From positions 142,546 through 206,545 of the forward strand of contig NW_008246139.1 of assembly GCF_000281045.1 (NCBI RefSeq): DNA of 64,000 nt. The letters are read 5' to 3'. The stretch is from Saprolegnia diclina VS20. Lineage: Eukaryota > Oomycota > Saprolegniomycetes > Saprolegniales > Saprolegniaceae. The notes beneath the pieces were generated by a model. The model made no database searches. It had not been told where the DNA came from and worked only from the letters and a program-made list of their open reading frames with translations. The position numbers were made by a program, and so were the translations under genes. Position 1 is the stretch's first letter. Each line of letters starts with the position of its first letter. This document shows, piece after piece, positions 19,741-29,299 of the stretch.

Positions 19741-21021
19741 ATGCGCCTTGCACTCTCGACGGGCTTCCTTGCGGCCGCGCTGCCGGCGATCCTGGCGTGG
19801 AACATGGCGCCCGTGCGCTCAATCCAGGCCCGCGCCCAGGGCGACACGCCGGTGTGGGATGCAGCCCACAAGGCCTACGTCTCGGCGTATGGCAAGACGT
19901 TCGACGACCAGTTCGCGGCCGTCATGGACACGGTCAACCTCGCGAGCATTGAAGGCGTCCTCAAGTACGTCCAGTCCGAGTGCATCAACGCGCCCAACCT
20001 CCAGCTCTGCCAGCGCAAGAACCAAGTCAAGAACATCGTCTTCTACGACATTACAATGGTCCAGCCGAACGCGTCGCTCGCGCAGTTTGCGACCAACACG
20101 GACGTGTACCCCGAGTATGGTCCGTTCGTGGCTATGGACAGCGGTGCGTGTACGCCTGCGGGCACGAGTCTCCCGCTGCCGTGCCTCCAGTACAACGGCC
20201 TCAACGGCACGGTCAACCTCGGCCCGTTCGTCGGCGGCGTGCCGCAGAGCCTCGACGGCCGCGCCTTGTACCCCAACACGATCTGGTTTTCGTACCCCAA
20301 CAGCTGCGTGCAGTCCAAGTGGAGCGGCAAGTCGCCGGCGTGTCGCGAGCTCTTCAAGGGCGGCCTCTGCCCGTTCGGTGTCCAGCCCGACGGCGTCAAA
20401 TGCACGTTCTCGTACTCGATTTTGGGGTACTTGGCGCTTGACGACCTCGTGGGCATCACGAGCATGACCAACCCGGCGACGAGCGCGCCGTTTGCCAACT
20501 ACAGCCAGTTTTGCAACGCCAAGCTCACCGAGTTCAGCGCGACGTTGCTGCCCAACAACTCGTGGGCCGATGTCAAGTCCGACTTGACCTTCTGGAACAA
20601 CCCGAACGACCCGACGGCCAACCAGGCGCGTGCGGCTGCTCTTGTCTCGACGTACGCCAAGAAGATGGCGTCGACCATGGGCGCGATCCCGACGATCAAG
20701 GAGCTCACGGCCGCCAACCCGCCGTGCTACAAGAACTCCAAGATCTGCTACGACGCGCCCTTTGGCTGCCGCCGCACCTTGTACGCGCAGGTGTGCGAAG
20801 TGTGCACGGAAGCGTCGCCCGACTGCGTCGTCAAGGACTCGAGCTACACGTTTCCGTCGCTGACCCTTCCGACGCTGCCCCCGACGACGACGACGGCGCC
20901 CGTGTCGGGCAGCTCGTCCGGTGCGCACAGCGTGTCCCAGCAGACGGCCTCGGACGCGACGAGCTTGCAGAGCGTCGGCGCGGTCGCCGTTGCCACCGCG
21001 GTTTTGACGTACCTCCTTTAA
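19741..21021 (+). CDS. Secreted, probably GPI-anchored protein, paralogue 3 (426 aa)
   Basis: The ATG at 19741 gives a clear signal peptide (MRLALSTGFLAAALPAILA) before WNMAPVRSIQARAQGD, so the in-frame ATG ten codons upstream is not preferred. It is closest to paralogue 2 over the whole length, with the same Cys pattern, KNIVFYDIT, YPEYGPF, YPNTIWFSYPNSC, GLCPFGVQPDGVKC and YDAPFGCRR. The tail is Thr/Ser-rich and ends in a short hydrophobic stretch (VGAVAVATAVLTYLL), as in GPI signal sequences. Differences from paralogue 2 concentrate in the 130-150 region and the linker. Function unknown. Confidence 0.82.
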   Translation: MRLALSTGFLAAALPAILAWNMAPVRSIQARAQGDTPVWDAAHKAYVSAYGKTFDDQFAAVMDTVNLASIEGVLKYVQSECINAPNLQLCQRKNQVKNIVFYDITMVQPNASLAQFATNTDVYPEYGPFVAMDSGACTPAGTSLPLPCLQYNGLNGTVNLGPFVGGVPQSLDGRALYPNTIWFSYPNSCVQSKWSGKSPACRELFKGGLCPFGVQPDGVKCTFSYSILGYLALDDLVGITSMTNPATSAPFANYSQFCNAKLTEFSATLLPNNSWADVKSDLTFWNNPNDPTANQARAAALVSTYAKKMASTMGAIPTIKELTAANPPCYKNSKICYDAPFGCRRTLYAQVCEVCTEASPDCVVKDSSYTFPSLTLPTLPPTTTTAPVSGSSSGAHSVSQQTASDATSLQSVGAVAVATAVLTYLL

Positions 21022-21189
21022 ATGCAATCCCACGTAGTGACAACTTGTACATGGACTCGATTCTTGGATGGACATTGGGACGACAGCGGCTCTGGCTGGC
21101 ACTCAATGGCACGTGGTAGCCGCCTCTTGTCGAACCAGCTCGTCACGAGCCCGTCGACGCCAAGTCAACGGACTTGGCGTTGTTGGCAA

Positions 21190-21242
21190 ATTTCACCCAA
21201 TCACAAGCGACTGGACCGTAAATCGAGCCAATCAGACGTCAT
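21190..21242 (+). promoter_or_regulatory. CCAAT boxes before LRR gene 1
   Basis: CACCCAATCACAAGC near 21195 and GAGCCAATCAGACG near 21225 lie 10-60 bp before the ATG at 21251. The first repeats the CCCAATCACAAGC element upstream of the SRR1 gene. Confidence 0.5.
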
Positions 21243-21250
21243 TCGAAAAA

Positions 21251-22702
21251 ATGGCGGCCAAGGCCCCGCGCAGAGAGCTCCCCGGCCCCTTGCAACCGCG
21301 GCTCATCGAGGCGATCGCTGGCTGCCTCCAGATGTCAATAGACTTTGACGCGTTCCTCAATGCAATGCCGCGACCTCTCTGGACACCAGCGATGACTGCG
21401 TGGCGAACGCTCTCGACCAACGCAGCCATGGCAGTCACATGGCCCTCGATCACGCTGCACCAGTTTGAGTATGCGCCCAACGTCCTGAGCATGCTACGCT
21501 CAACACTGTCACTCGGGCCCCACGTGACCTTTAACCAAAGCATCATCCATGCGTGCGAGCTCGCAGCGGTTGTGCCGACCATTGGACCCGCCATCAAGGC
21601 CCTCTCGCTGGCGGTCGAGGACGAGCAGCTGCATCCAGGCGAAGGACAAGCAGTGGCTGACCTTGTGCGCCAATGCTCATCGCTCCGCGAGCTCAAGATC
21701 GAGTCCACAGTGTACATGGAAGGCGACCCGGAACCCGAACTCGATGCGCTGCTGGGGGCCGTTGCGCACCCAACGGTGCGGCACCTCGAGCTCACGCTCT
21801 TCTACCCCAATGCGCCGCGACTGGGCACCTTCTTGAGCCAGTGGCTGCAGTCGGCGCCGGCCAAGAAACTTTGCCTGCTGCGCGTGACGTTCCAAGATGG
21901 CGATGCCTTCTGCGACGGTGTCCAAGCGAATAGGACGCTCGTACACCTCGACCTGCATGAAATCGAAGGCATCGATGGCTTGCGTGGTCGCCGACTGCCG
22001 TCCAGCCTCAGATACCTGGTGTGGGGCGCAACCCACTCGGGCGACAGCGCAACCCTCGACAACATGGCCCATGCGCTGGAGCGTACGCGCCTCAAGCATT
22101 TACGTTGCGCGTTCTTTGAGGAAGTCGCATCGCGGCCAGCGGCATGGCCGATGCTTCCCCACCTCACGTCGCTGGACACAGGCGACGGAATGAACGTAGC
22201 TCAAATGCAACTGCTCTTAGAAGCGCTCGCACGCCTTGCGTCGCTCAAGGAGCTCAAGCTCGCCAACTTTGGCTTTGACGCAAGCACATTCGACGTGGTG
22301 TTGCCCGCTCTCGTTATCCACTGTCCGTACCTCACGGACTTGGACCTGCAAGGAAACGCCTGCGACGACGAGACGATCAAGAAGCTCTTGGCGGTGGCGC
22401 CTCAACTGCCCCGGTTGCGACACCTCACCGCCTCGAGAGATCAGTACAATGTGCTCGGCTACATTCCCGAGCTCGTCGCCGCAGGGCGTCATCTAAAGTC
22501 CCTCTCGATGGACGCACCGGGAAGACGGCACCATGGCATTGACGCCAAGCTCAAGATGTTCCGAGCGCTGGCCAAAATCCAAGACCAGCCATTCTACGTG
22601 GGGGGTCGGACGCTCGACACGTGCCCCCGCATCCTGCCAGATATGTTCTTGCCCAATACTGGTACCGTCGATCCGACGACGCGCTGCCGCTTGGCGATCT
22701 AG
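21251..22702 (+). CDS. F-box-like/LRR protein 1 (483 aa)
   Basis: Intronless member of a six-gene family in this window. The N-terminus (LQPRLIEAIAGCL, FDAFLNAMP, then TWPSIT) has the shape of an F-box-like helical module followed by a conserved W-P-S-I strand. The rest is irregular leucine-rich repeats (SSLRELKIE, HLELTLF, LTSLDTGD, LKELKLANFG, YLTDLDLQGN). F-box/LRR proteins usually present substrates to SCF ubiquitin ligases, but the F-box match is weak and the role is inferred. Ends in TTRCRLAI, with Cys at -5. The ATG at 21251 aligns with the related start at 29300. Closest to LRR protein 2 (shared LHPG(E/D)G, GRRLP and QPFY near the C-terminus). Confidence 0.75.
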   Translation: MAAKAPRRELPGPLQPRLIEAIAGCLQMSIDFDAFLNAMPRPLWTPAMTAWRTLSTNAAMAVTWPSITLHQFEYAPNVLSMLRSTLSLGPHVTFNQSIIHACELAAVVPTIGPAIKALSLAVEDEQLHPGEGQAVADLVRQCSSLRELKIESTVYMEGDPEPELDALLGAVAHPTVRHLELTLFYPNAPRLGTFLSQWLQSAPAKKLCLLRVTFQDGDAFCDGVQANRTLVHLDLHEIEGIDGLRGRRLPSSLRYLVWGATHSGDSATLDNMAHALERTRLKHLRCAFFEEVASRPAAWPMLPHLTSLDTGDGMNVAQMQLLLEALARLASLKELKLANFGFDASTFDVVLPALVIHCPYLTDLDLQGNACDDETIKKLLAVAPQLPRLRHLTASRDQYNVLGYIPELVAAGRHLKSLSMDAPGRRHHGIDAKLKMFRALAKIQDQPFYVGGRTLDTCPRILPDMFLPNTGTVDPTTRCRLAI

Positions 22703-23126
22703 TGGTGCCTCTGGATTCTAGTTGGTGTATCCAGTACTGTATACCACGTATCCGTTCAGCCCTGTTCGCAAGGACCTTTGCTCTTGTCAGAACTTGTGAG
22801 CACCAATGGGCGAGCAAGGATTAGGGCAACACACTATGTAAACTCATTGCTCTTGCCCGTCACAAGCAAATTCAAGAATGCATCAGCGGCCGCTTGGAGG
22901 CTACTTCCAGTGGTCAACTTGCTACTGTGAATTGGTGAATGATGCATACATCGAGGGCAGCCTAGACGTGGCTTATGGCTTTTGGCGGGAAATTTTTGGC
23001 TCGTCAAGATCGTCTGCTCACCTGTCTTGAAAGATTGCTACATAGCCCAATCTTTATCCGGACCCGGCTCGGGCAGAGGGTCTTGAGACTCTGACACCAA
23101 AAGCTGCTCGGAGAAGCAAATCTCCG
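22703..23126. other. Intergenic spacer, nothing recognised
   Basis: About 420 bp between LRR gene 1 and the large membrane-protein gene. No frame, RNA gene or repeat of note. Confidence 0.5.
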
Positions 23127-26100
23127 TTGGCACTGACAAAGCATGCGCACATGGGCCGAGACTGTGGGATCACGCTTCAGCCCCGCCGTTCGTATTCGGC
23201 AATCGATGCATTGGTGGTGCAGACGTTTCTACAGAGAGGTTTCATCCGACTGATGCGAGTCGCGCCGCTCGAGACGCCCCGCTCCGAATCCGGAACGGGT
23301 GCGCGAGTCTCGCATGTGTTGGGCGTACTCTGGCTGTGGCTCGTTCTTGCTGGTAACATCTATTGTCTTTTGTACGTCTTTGGGCCGCGACTCGCCAACG
23401 ACCTGTTCTGGCCACACTACAACGCGTCGGGGTACCAAGCCTATGTGGTTGATGCGCTGAACGAGCTTTTGGAGACGGCGCCCGATGCGTCCAGCGTCGA
23501 CTTGAGCGTGGTGACGACTGAGGCACGCTACGACAGTCTACTGACGACTACGATGGTGCACCCAACGTACACGATGGCGCTCCTGACGACGAAGTTATCT
23601 TCGCTCGACCATGCTGTTACTCGTTTGCGCAACATGTCGTTGGACAATGTTTTGTGGCTTCCGACGCAGTACTGCTGGGTCGACTTTAACAAATCGCTCG
23701 AGCTCGCCCACACCGCGACACGCCAAGAGCGCTGCCGTCGGCAGTACGCGGCAAATGGCGCTGTGTACTTCGAGGCGGTCGCTCGCAATATGGACTATGT
23801 CGCATTCACAACGACGCCGGACCCTAACCTCTGCTTTCTACTCGCAATCCAGCGTGGCCTCGAGGCCTCGTCAGTGGGCGTCCGCTGGCTCGACTCGGTC
23901 GCTCATGTCACGACAACCGTGGGGGAAGAAGTCGCTGCTTGGCAGCTGCATGGCATCACTGCGTTCCGCTACCAGTGGCAGAACGTGCTAGTCCCTCGTC
24001 TCGACGAGGCAGCGACGCTTGTCAACGCCCTTGGCATCGAGTCGTCTTTGACGCTCAAGAGCATCGCCAGCAGTCATGGCGCTGGATCGTCAGATGCCTT
24101 CAGTGGGTCATTCGCTGTCGATGTGAACTCCGTCTGCGCGTGCAACATGAGCCTCATTCGGGACACCCCCAACTTTCTCAATACAACCTGCGTTGAGACG
24201 CTAGCGCAACCCTTCGAGGCGTACACGTACGCTCCATTCTTTTTTGGCGCCACCCACACGAGCTTGGTCCGTGCCGCCCTCGGGCCGTTGGGCTCGATCG
24301 ACCTCCTTGTCGTGTCGCCGCCGGTGGCTCTGATCTCTCTCACGAGAGCCCTATCGACAGCGATTTACAGAGAGCTCGAGACTGCATCGGCCACCCGCTA
24401 CGCCAAACTTCGGACGTTTACGGTGGCGCCAACGCCGCCAGCGTGGACGACAGCGTCCTTTGCCTTTTACGGCGGTAGCCTCCTGTGTGACCACGGGACG
24501 CCACAGACATTTCTTCAGCCGCCGTTCGCAAGAGCCGACGAATGCCGCGTGCAATCACTGTGGACGATGTCCGTGTCACCGATCGCGATGGTGTCTGTAC
24601 TGACGTTAGTCAACGACTCAGTCGAGAGCATCTGCGGACTGGTGACCTCGGAGGTGTGCGAGTCGTCCTTGCACCTGGCGCAGACCCTAGTCCCACGCAG
24701 CTTGAATCCGATTCTAGTCCAAAACGCTACTGCAACGACGGCAGCGATCGGCATTAGTGTCGTGCAAATGGCTGTCGACACGGTCGAACTCAGCGATACG
24801 CTCCTGCGTCAGCCGCTACTCGAAACATCGTCCTTTGCGTTCTATGGCTGGGTGCTTCTCTTGGACTGGGTTGCGGGCAAGCGCGAAGTAGTGTCGTTTC
24901 AAGGAGACAATGGCACGCTTGTCGTGATCTCGGACGCGTACGACACCACCGCGCAAACATCGCCGGCGTCCCGCGTCTTGAGCCAAGCGTCCATCACTGT
25001 CTACTACCTTCTGGTCTACTCCTCGCTGGTCCTAAGTGCACTCGTTCTCGTGAGCTCCCTTCAATTTGGTACCCTCGACCGTCCATTGCACCGTTCATCA
25101 ATAGCCTCCTTTCACCGCGTCGCGAGTTCGACCTGGCTCGGTCGTCCGTTGGTCGGGCTTCGAGGTGCAACGGCCATGCTGGTTCTGAGCTCGGCCCCCG
25201 TTGGCATCGTTCGTCCCTTCAATCTCTACACGCAACTGGAGCTGCCACGACGCCCACTTTTTGAGACGTGGGTGTTGGCGTGGGAGGCAGCGTGGGCGAG
25301 CTACGTCTTGCACGAGCTAATGCTGCCACTCACACGCCATGACGCGCGTGCGGCCGGGATGCTGAGTACAACACTGCTCATGGGCAGCTGCATTCTTCTC
25401 GACGTCGTCTGGCCCGTGACGGTCGTAGCGTCGATTGATCGGTCGTGCACCGAAGCCGACCCTGCGCCAGAGTACATTTACGCCATGCAACTCGTTTGCA
25501 ACAGTAGCTCGATTGCACTTGGGAGCCCCCGCCGTCTCCTCCTTCTGGCAGTCGTAGCGATGTCTGCCGTTGTTCTCTCCGTCGTTATCTTCCACCACTC
25601 GAAACACCCGGTACGAACCCTGGACTCGCTGCTTGTGCCCGGCGTCGCCCACGCCTTCTATAAGCAACATGACGACGCTACGAGGCGCATCGATGACATC
25701 TGCATGGGTCTCCTACCATGGCGCCAGAACGCCGTCCTTGATATTAAACTCTGGGCGATCGTCCGTCCAGCGGCTGACGACGTGCTTACTCCTGTCGTCC
25801 CGATGCTTGGACCTACCGTCCATGTGAAGTCGTCGGGCGGTACTCGCCTGGAGCTTTCGTCCCGAGGCAAGGCGTTTCTGTGGCTAATCGTGGGCTCTCT
25901 TTACGTTGGCCTCGACCTTGGCAGCAGCTTCTCGTACCTCAAGCTCTTGGAAACGACGCTCAGCAACGACCTCGTGTGGCCCGCCTTCAACATCACGGGC
26001 GCGCATGTCTTCTTGGCCAAAGGAATGTCACAGTGGTCGTCGACAATGGCCTTGCACGATGCTGCCATCAACCAAGTCGGCGTCTTCAACACTTCGGATG

Positions 26101-28448
26101 CCTCGATCGTCTACCCCATTCAGCACGGCGCCAAAGTCCAGTACTCAACCCTAACCACTCTTCACGACGCGATCTCGAGCCTCCGCAAAATAGATGGTTG
26201 TGACGGGCCGTGGGTCTTCACGCAGTACTGCTACCTCGACTTTGATGGCGTGTGGGAAATGGCCAACTCGATCAAGCGCCAAGAGCGATGCCAGTCGAAG
26301 GTCAACAACGGCGCCGTCTTTCTCGCTTCTCTGCTCCGAAATGTCGATCTCTCAACGTGCTGGAACGAAGAATTTGAGATTGGGTTTGGCTCCGAGCTGC
26401 GTCAGTCGACAGCCGGTCAAACGCTCTTGGCTTCTTTCACGCCACCGTACCGCTCAATCGACGACGAAGAGTCTCATTGGGCATCGAAAAGTATCTCGTC
26501 GTATACACTGCAGTGGCAAAACTACAAGTCGATTGGCCTCCTCTACTCGTACAGCATTGTCAATGCCTATGGCATTCCCTATTCCTTCTCGCTCCAGTCC
26601 ACCGCGGGGTACTACCGCATCGAGAGCCAGACGTCGTTCAAAATGTACTGGTCTTTGGCGAATGATCTCCGCCGTCTCACCACCAATATATCAACCATGG
26701 CTGGCACGAGTCTTCTTCGGTCCAGCAGTCGATTTGCCTATCGAAATGCGTCCCTCCAAGATGTACTGGTAACGGAAGACGTGCTACCACCGTTGCCGTG
26801 GAGTGCCAACTACGAGCGCTTGTCGTCGCACCTCGGGCCGTTTGGGTCCATCGACACGGTCTACATCAGCGCGCCATCGGTGCTGCACGAGGCCATCGCC
26901 GCGTTTCGCATTGCAGTGGCTGGCGCGAGAAGGCGGAATTCAACTTCGTACATTTCGATCCTTGATGAGTTTTACACGACACCAGTGCCAACCAAGTGGA
27001 ATCGAACCATCTACGCAGTAAGTGGCTCCGTCTTGTGCCCTAACCAGCCACGCCATGCTCTGTCGTTGCTCGAGTACGTCATCGGTGCCGACGCATATCA
27101 AAGGAGCTGCGCCTCCTACTACAGTGCTTTGGGTTTCGTACCGATCCGCGACCATATTCTATTCGCAGTGCACTTGGCCAACATTGAGGCAACGACTACG
27201 ATCGCTGCAGTTTGTGCTCATCAAGGCCCCTACAGCCGAGACACTTGTACGAGCAAGATTCGCAACGCGCTGGCCTTTCTTCCATATCTCCCGACGCTGC
27301 CCGAGTGGCGCCCGTCGCTCATTGCGGCCATCCAGGACCTCAACGTTGAGTGGGCTCAGTTTGGATACGCCAACGCGTCGTCTGCACCGGTGGAGCTCTT
27401 CCACACACCCGTGTTTGACCCATCGGATCCTACCTTTGACTATTTTGCCTGGCTCTTCTTCTACGACTGGGCACTTGGCAACCGCGAGGTCATCTCCTAC
27501 CAAGGCGACGTCAATACGCTAACCCTTATGGGCAACACCTTGGCTTCGATCTCACAATCCGCGGATCTGGGACAGCTACCAACAATTTTCACTCTCTACG
27601 CGCGCCAAGCTGTCCAGTACGTCACCATCTCCATCATTGCCCTCGCACTCCTCTCGCTGTTCTACCTCATTCACGTGCGCGGTGCCATCGAAGGCCGCAG
27701 TCTACTCCAGCTCAGTCGTGTCGGCGGACTTGTCTGGGTCGGTCGACCCCTTATTGGTCTCCGGAGTATCACCGCCCTCTCTCTCCTATCGTCCGCCTCG
27801 GTGCAGCTCACAACCGACGCTCAGTTGAGCTACTTTGCGTTGCAAGCGGTGCCCTGGTACGCGACGTGTCTCGCGGCCAATGAAGTCACGTGGCTTGTCG
27901 GCATCGTCAACGACCTCGGACTGCCGTGGACGACGTGGCGCCTGCCAAAGTACGCTCTCATCAGTAGCCTCCTCATCTGGCTCGTATCGGCGCTTCTGGC
28001 AATCTTGGCACCTGTTCAGGCGAGTATCACCGTCGCTCCTTCGTGCACCATCGTCTCGCTCGACTATCAAGTGCAGTGCCGCGCCGGCACTGTCGTCATT
28101 GGGTCGCGTGCTCGCTTGCTGACGTTGATTGGTGTCGTCTTTGCCTGCAACGTGCTCTGTTTCAGTGTTGCTCGGTGGTACTACCGAGAGGATTTGCGGC
28201 TGCGGTCGTCGTCGCTCTTGCTGTGCAGTGGCGCGAAGTTTCTCTTCCGACATGAGAATTGGATCAAGCACGATGTCTACTACATGGACCGTGCGTCGGC
28301 CGTCGTCAACGGACTCGTGAGCGTCGCTTGGAGAGACGAGTGGGTTGTGTTGGACGTCAAGACGTGGCGCCTGCATCGACTGTCGCGACCAAAACGCAGC
28401 TTGCTACACAATCGACTCTATCAAGGCCTGCCTTTAGTCAACAACTGA
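23127..28448 (+). CDS. Large internally duplicated multi-pass membrane protein (1,773 aa)
   Basis: One intronless frame with two homologous halves. Landmarks recur: QYCWVDF at residue 181 and QYCYLDF at 1033; RQERC at 199 and 1051 (both offset 852); REVVSFQGD at 586 and REVISYQGD at 1453. Also shared are (F/L)(R/Q)(Y/W)QN, LGP(L/F)GSID and VGRPL(V/I)GLR. Each half begins with one membrane span (WLWLVLAGNIYCLLYVF; FLWLIVGSLYVGLDL), has a large Asn-glycosylatable domain of about 500 residues with paired Cys, then four or five spans. An exposed ectodomain in each half is likely. I do not recognise a named domain; similar large membrane proteins occur in oomycetes. The start could instead be the ATG at 23253, which leaves a shorter cytoplasmic head. 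Flanked by LRR genes on both sides. Confidence 0.8.
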   Translation: MALTKHAHMGRDCGITLQPRRSYSAIDALVVQTFLQRGFIRLMRVAPLETPRSESGTGARVSHVLGVLWLWLVLAGNIYCLLYVFGPRLANDLFWPHYNASGYQAYVVDALNELLETAPDASSVDLSVVTTEARYDSLLTTTMVHPTYTMALLTTKLSSLDHAVTRLRNMSLDNVLWLPTQYCWVDFNKSLELAHTATRQERCRRQYAANGAVYFEAVARNMDYVAFTTTPDPNLCFLLAIQRGLEASSVGVRWLDSVAHVTTTVGEEVAAWQLHGITAFRYQWQNVLVPRLDEAATLVNALGIESSLTLKSIASSHGAGSSDAFSGSFAVDVNSVCACNMSLIRDTPNFLNTTCVETLAQPFEAYTYAPFFFGATHTSLVRAALGPLGSIDLLVVSPPVALISLTRALSTAIYRELETASATRYAKLRTFTVAPTPPAWTTASFAFYGGSLLCDHGTPQTFLQPPFARADECRVQSLWTMSVSPIAMVSVLTLVNDSVESICGLVTSEVCESSLHLAQTLVPRSLNPILVQNATATTAAIGISVVQMAVDTVELSDTLLRQPLLETSSFAFYGWVLLLDWVAGKREVVSFQGDNGTLVVISDAYDTTAQTSPASRVLSQASITVYYLLVYSSLVLSALVLVSSLQFGTLDRPLHRSSIASFHRVASSTWLGRPLVGLRGATAMLVLSSAPVGIVRPFNLYTQLELPRRPLFETWVLAWEAAWASYVLHELMLPLTRHDARAAGMLSTTLLMGSCILLDVVWPVTVVASIDRSCTEADPAPEYIYAMQLVCNSSSIALGSPRRLLLLAVVAMSAVVLSVVIFHHSKHPVRTLDSLLVPGVAHAFYKQHDDATRRIDDICMGLLPWRQNAVLDIKLWAIVRPAADDVLTPVVPMLGPTVHVKSSGGTRLELSSRGKAFLWLIVGSLYVGLDLGSSFSYLKLLETTLSNDLVWPAFNITGAHVFLAKGMSQWSSTMALHDAAINQVGVFNTSDASIVYPIQHGAKVQYSTLTTLHDAISSLRKIDGCDGPWVFTQYCYLDFDGVWEMANSIKRQERCQSKVNNGAVFLASLLRNVDLSTCWNEEFEIGFGSELRQSTAGQTLLASFTPPYRSIDDEESHWASKSISSYTLQWQNYKSIGLLYSYSIVNAYGIPYSFSLQSTAGYYRIESQTSFKMYWSLANDLRRLTTNISTMAGTSLLRSSSRFAYRNASLQDVLVTEDVLPPLPWSANYERLSSHLGPFGSIDTVYISAPSVLHEAIAAFRIAVAGARRRNSTSYISILDEFYTTPVPTKWNRTIYAVSGSVLCPNQPRHALSLLEYVIGADAYQRSCASYYSALGFVPIRDHILFAVHLANIEATTTIAAVCAHQGPYSRDTCTSKIRNALAFLPYLPTLPEWRPSLIAAIQDLNVEWAQFGYANASSAPVELFHTPVFDPSDPTFDYFAWLFFYDWALGNREVISYQGDVNTLTLMGNTLASISQSADLGQLPTIFTLYARQAVQYVTISIIALALLSLFYLIHVRGAIEGRSLLQLSRVGGLVWVGRPLIGLRSITALSLLSSASVQLTTDAQLSYFALQAVPWYATCLAANEVTWLVGIVNDLGLPWTTWRLPKYALISSLLIWLVSALLAILAPVQASITVAPSCTIVSLDYQVQCRAGTVVIGSRARLLTLIGVVFACNVLCFSVARWYYREDLRLRSSSLLLCSGAKFLFRHENWIKHDVYYMDRASAVVNGLVSVAWRDEWVVLDVKTWRLHRLSRPKRSLLHNRLYQGLPLVNN

Positions 28449-28463
28449 CCGTGATGCAAATTA

Positions 28464-29030
28464 TCAAGTCTTGATAGTATGTACATGTACGCACTTGAGT
28501 CGCGTCAAGTTACTGCATTCGGTGCAAGCGCTGGAAAGGTATTCCTGCATAAATGGCGCGATCTTCGGCACCAAATTGTCGACGCAGAATGCCTTCATCG
28601 CCTCGTTGGGGACCGATCCCGCTTGCTTCTTATCGTACAGCGGTAAACACACTTGCGCGTCAACCTCGTTGGCGTCGTCGGGGCCAAATGCAGTGGTCAC
28701 AATGGTGAGCATGCACTGCTTGGCCTTGCGCTTCCCGAGGAGTCCGTGCAGTGCTCGTCGTAAATCTCAGAAACTTCGTCCACGAGCGTGCTCCAGCCGG
28801 CAATTGCGAGCGCCAAATCTTGCTTTTGGCAAATCTGGTACCCAATTTTTGTGTTTGAAAAGAGAAAGAGCGTTGATTGCTATACACCGGTGCGAATGTC
28901 ATCGTGAACTACTTGGCGAGATACGCTACGTGCTGCCCCGAGTCATGACCGCGACACGACATTGATCATGCCACAGAGACACGATGGCGATGAGGACTAG
29001 TTGTTGATGCGGTTCATTGCCCCAGACGCG
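28464..29030 (-). CDS. Small Cys-containing secreted-type protein, possibly decayed at the 5' end
   Basis: The last exon (28730-28464) encodes KAKQCMLTIVTT, then a region with spaced Cys (QVCLPLYDKK, KAFCVDNLV, SACTECSN, LKCVHV). A 44-nt candidate intron (28731-28774) joins it in phase to CQKQDLALAIAGWSTLVDE. Further upstream a possible 53-nt intron ends at CAG. A hydrophobic stretch LVLIAIVSLW (about 28985-29005), like a signal-peptide core, is one frame away from the nearest suitable ATG (MNRINN then TAG). Length and Cys spacing suggest a small secreted oomycete protein. The 5' part may be a pseudogene or contain a sequencing error. Family not recognised. Confidence 0.4.
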
Positions 29031-29299
29031 ATCGCATGTGCCAACCTTGTCTTCACGGTTTCTAACTGCATGGCTCTAGTGCGATCAGCTTTGTCATTCA
29101 ATCGACCGTGCGACGTCAGCACGACTGAGTTGGCTTCGTGCATTGCGCAAGAAACCTGCAGCATTCCTTCCAAGATGAGCAGTGCTCATGCTTGTCGGAG
29201 GGTCGGCTATCCGGGATTCCGGATATCCGGATAATCGCTTTCCGGTTTGAGACACGAAGTTCGTAGTCGAAGTTACGTTGACAGATCATTTGCCAGAAA
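29031..29299. other. Short spacer with 14-bp palindrome
   Basis: Upstream of LRR gene 2. Contains the palindrome TCCGGATATCCGGA at 29218-29231, about 70 bp before the ATG, and a GAAGTTCGTAGT motif just before the start. No gene seen. Confidence 0.45.

Noticed and set aside
19819-21102. 427-codon minus-strand ORF
   Set aside because: Antisense to secreted paralogue 3; the same shadow recurs behind paralogues 1 and 2, as expected of shadows.
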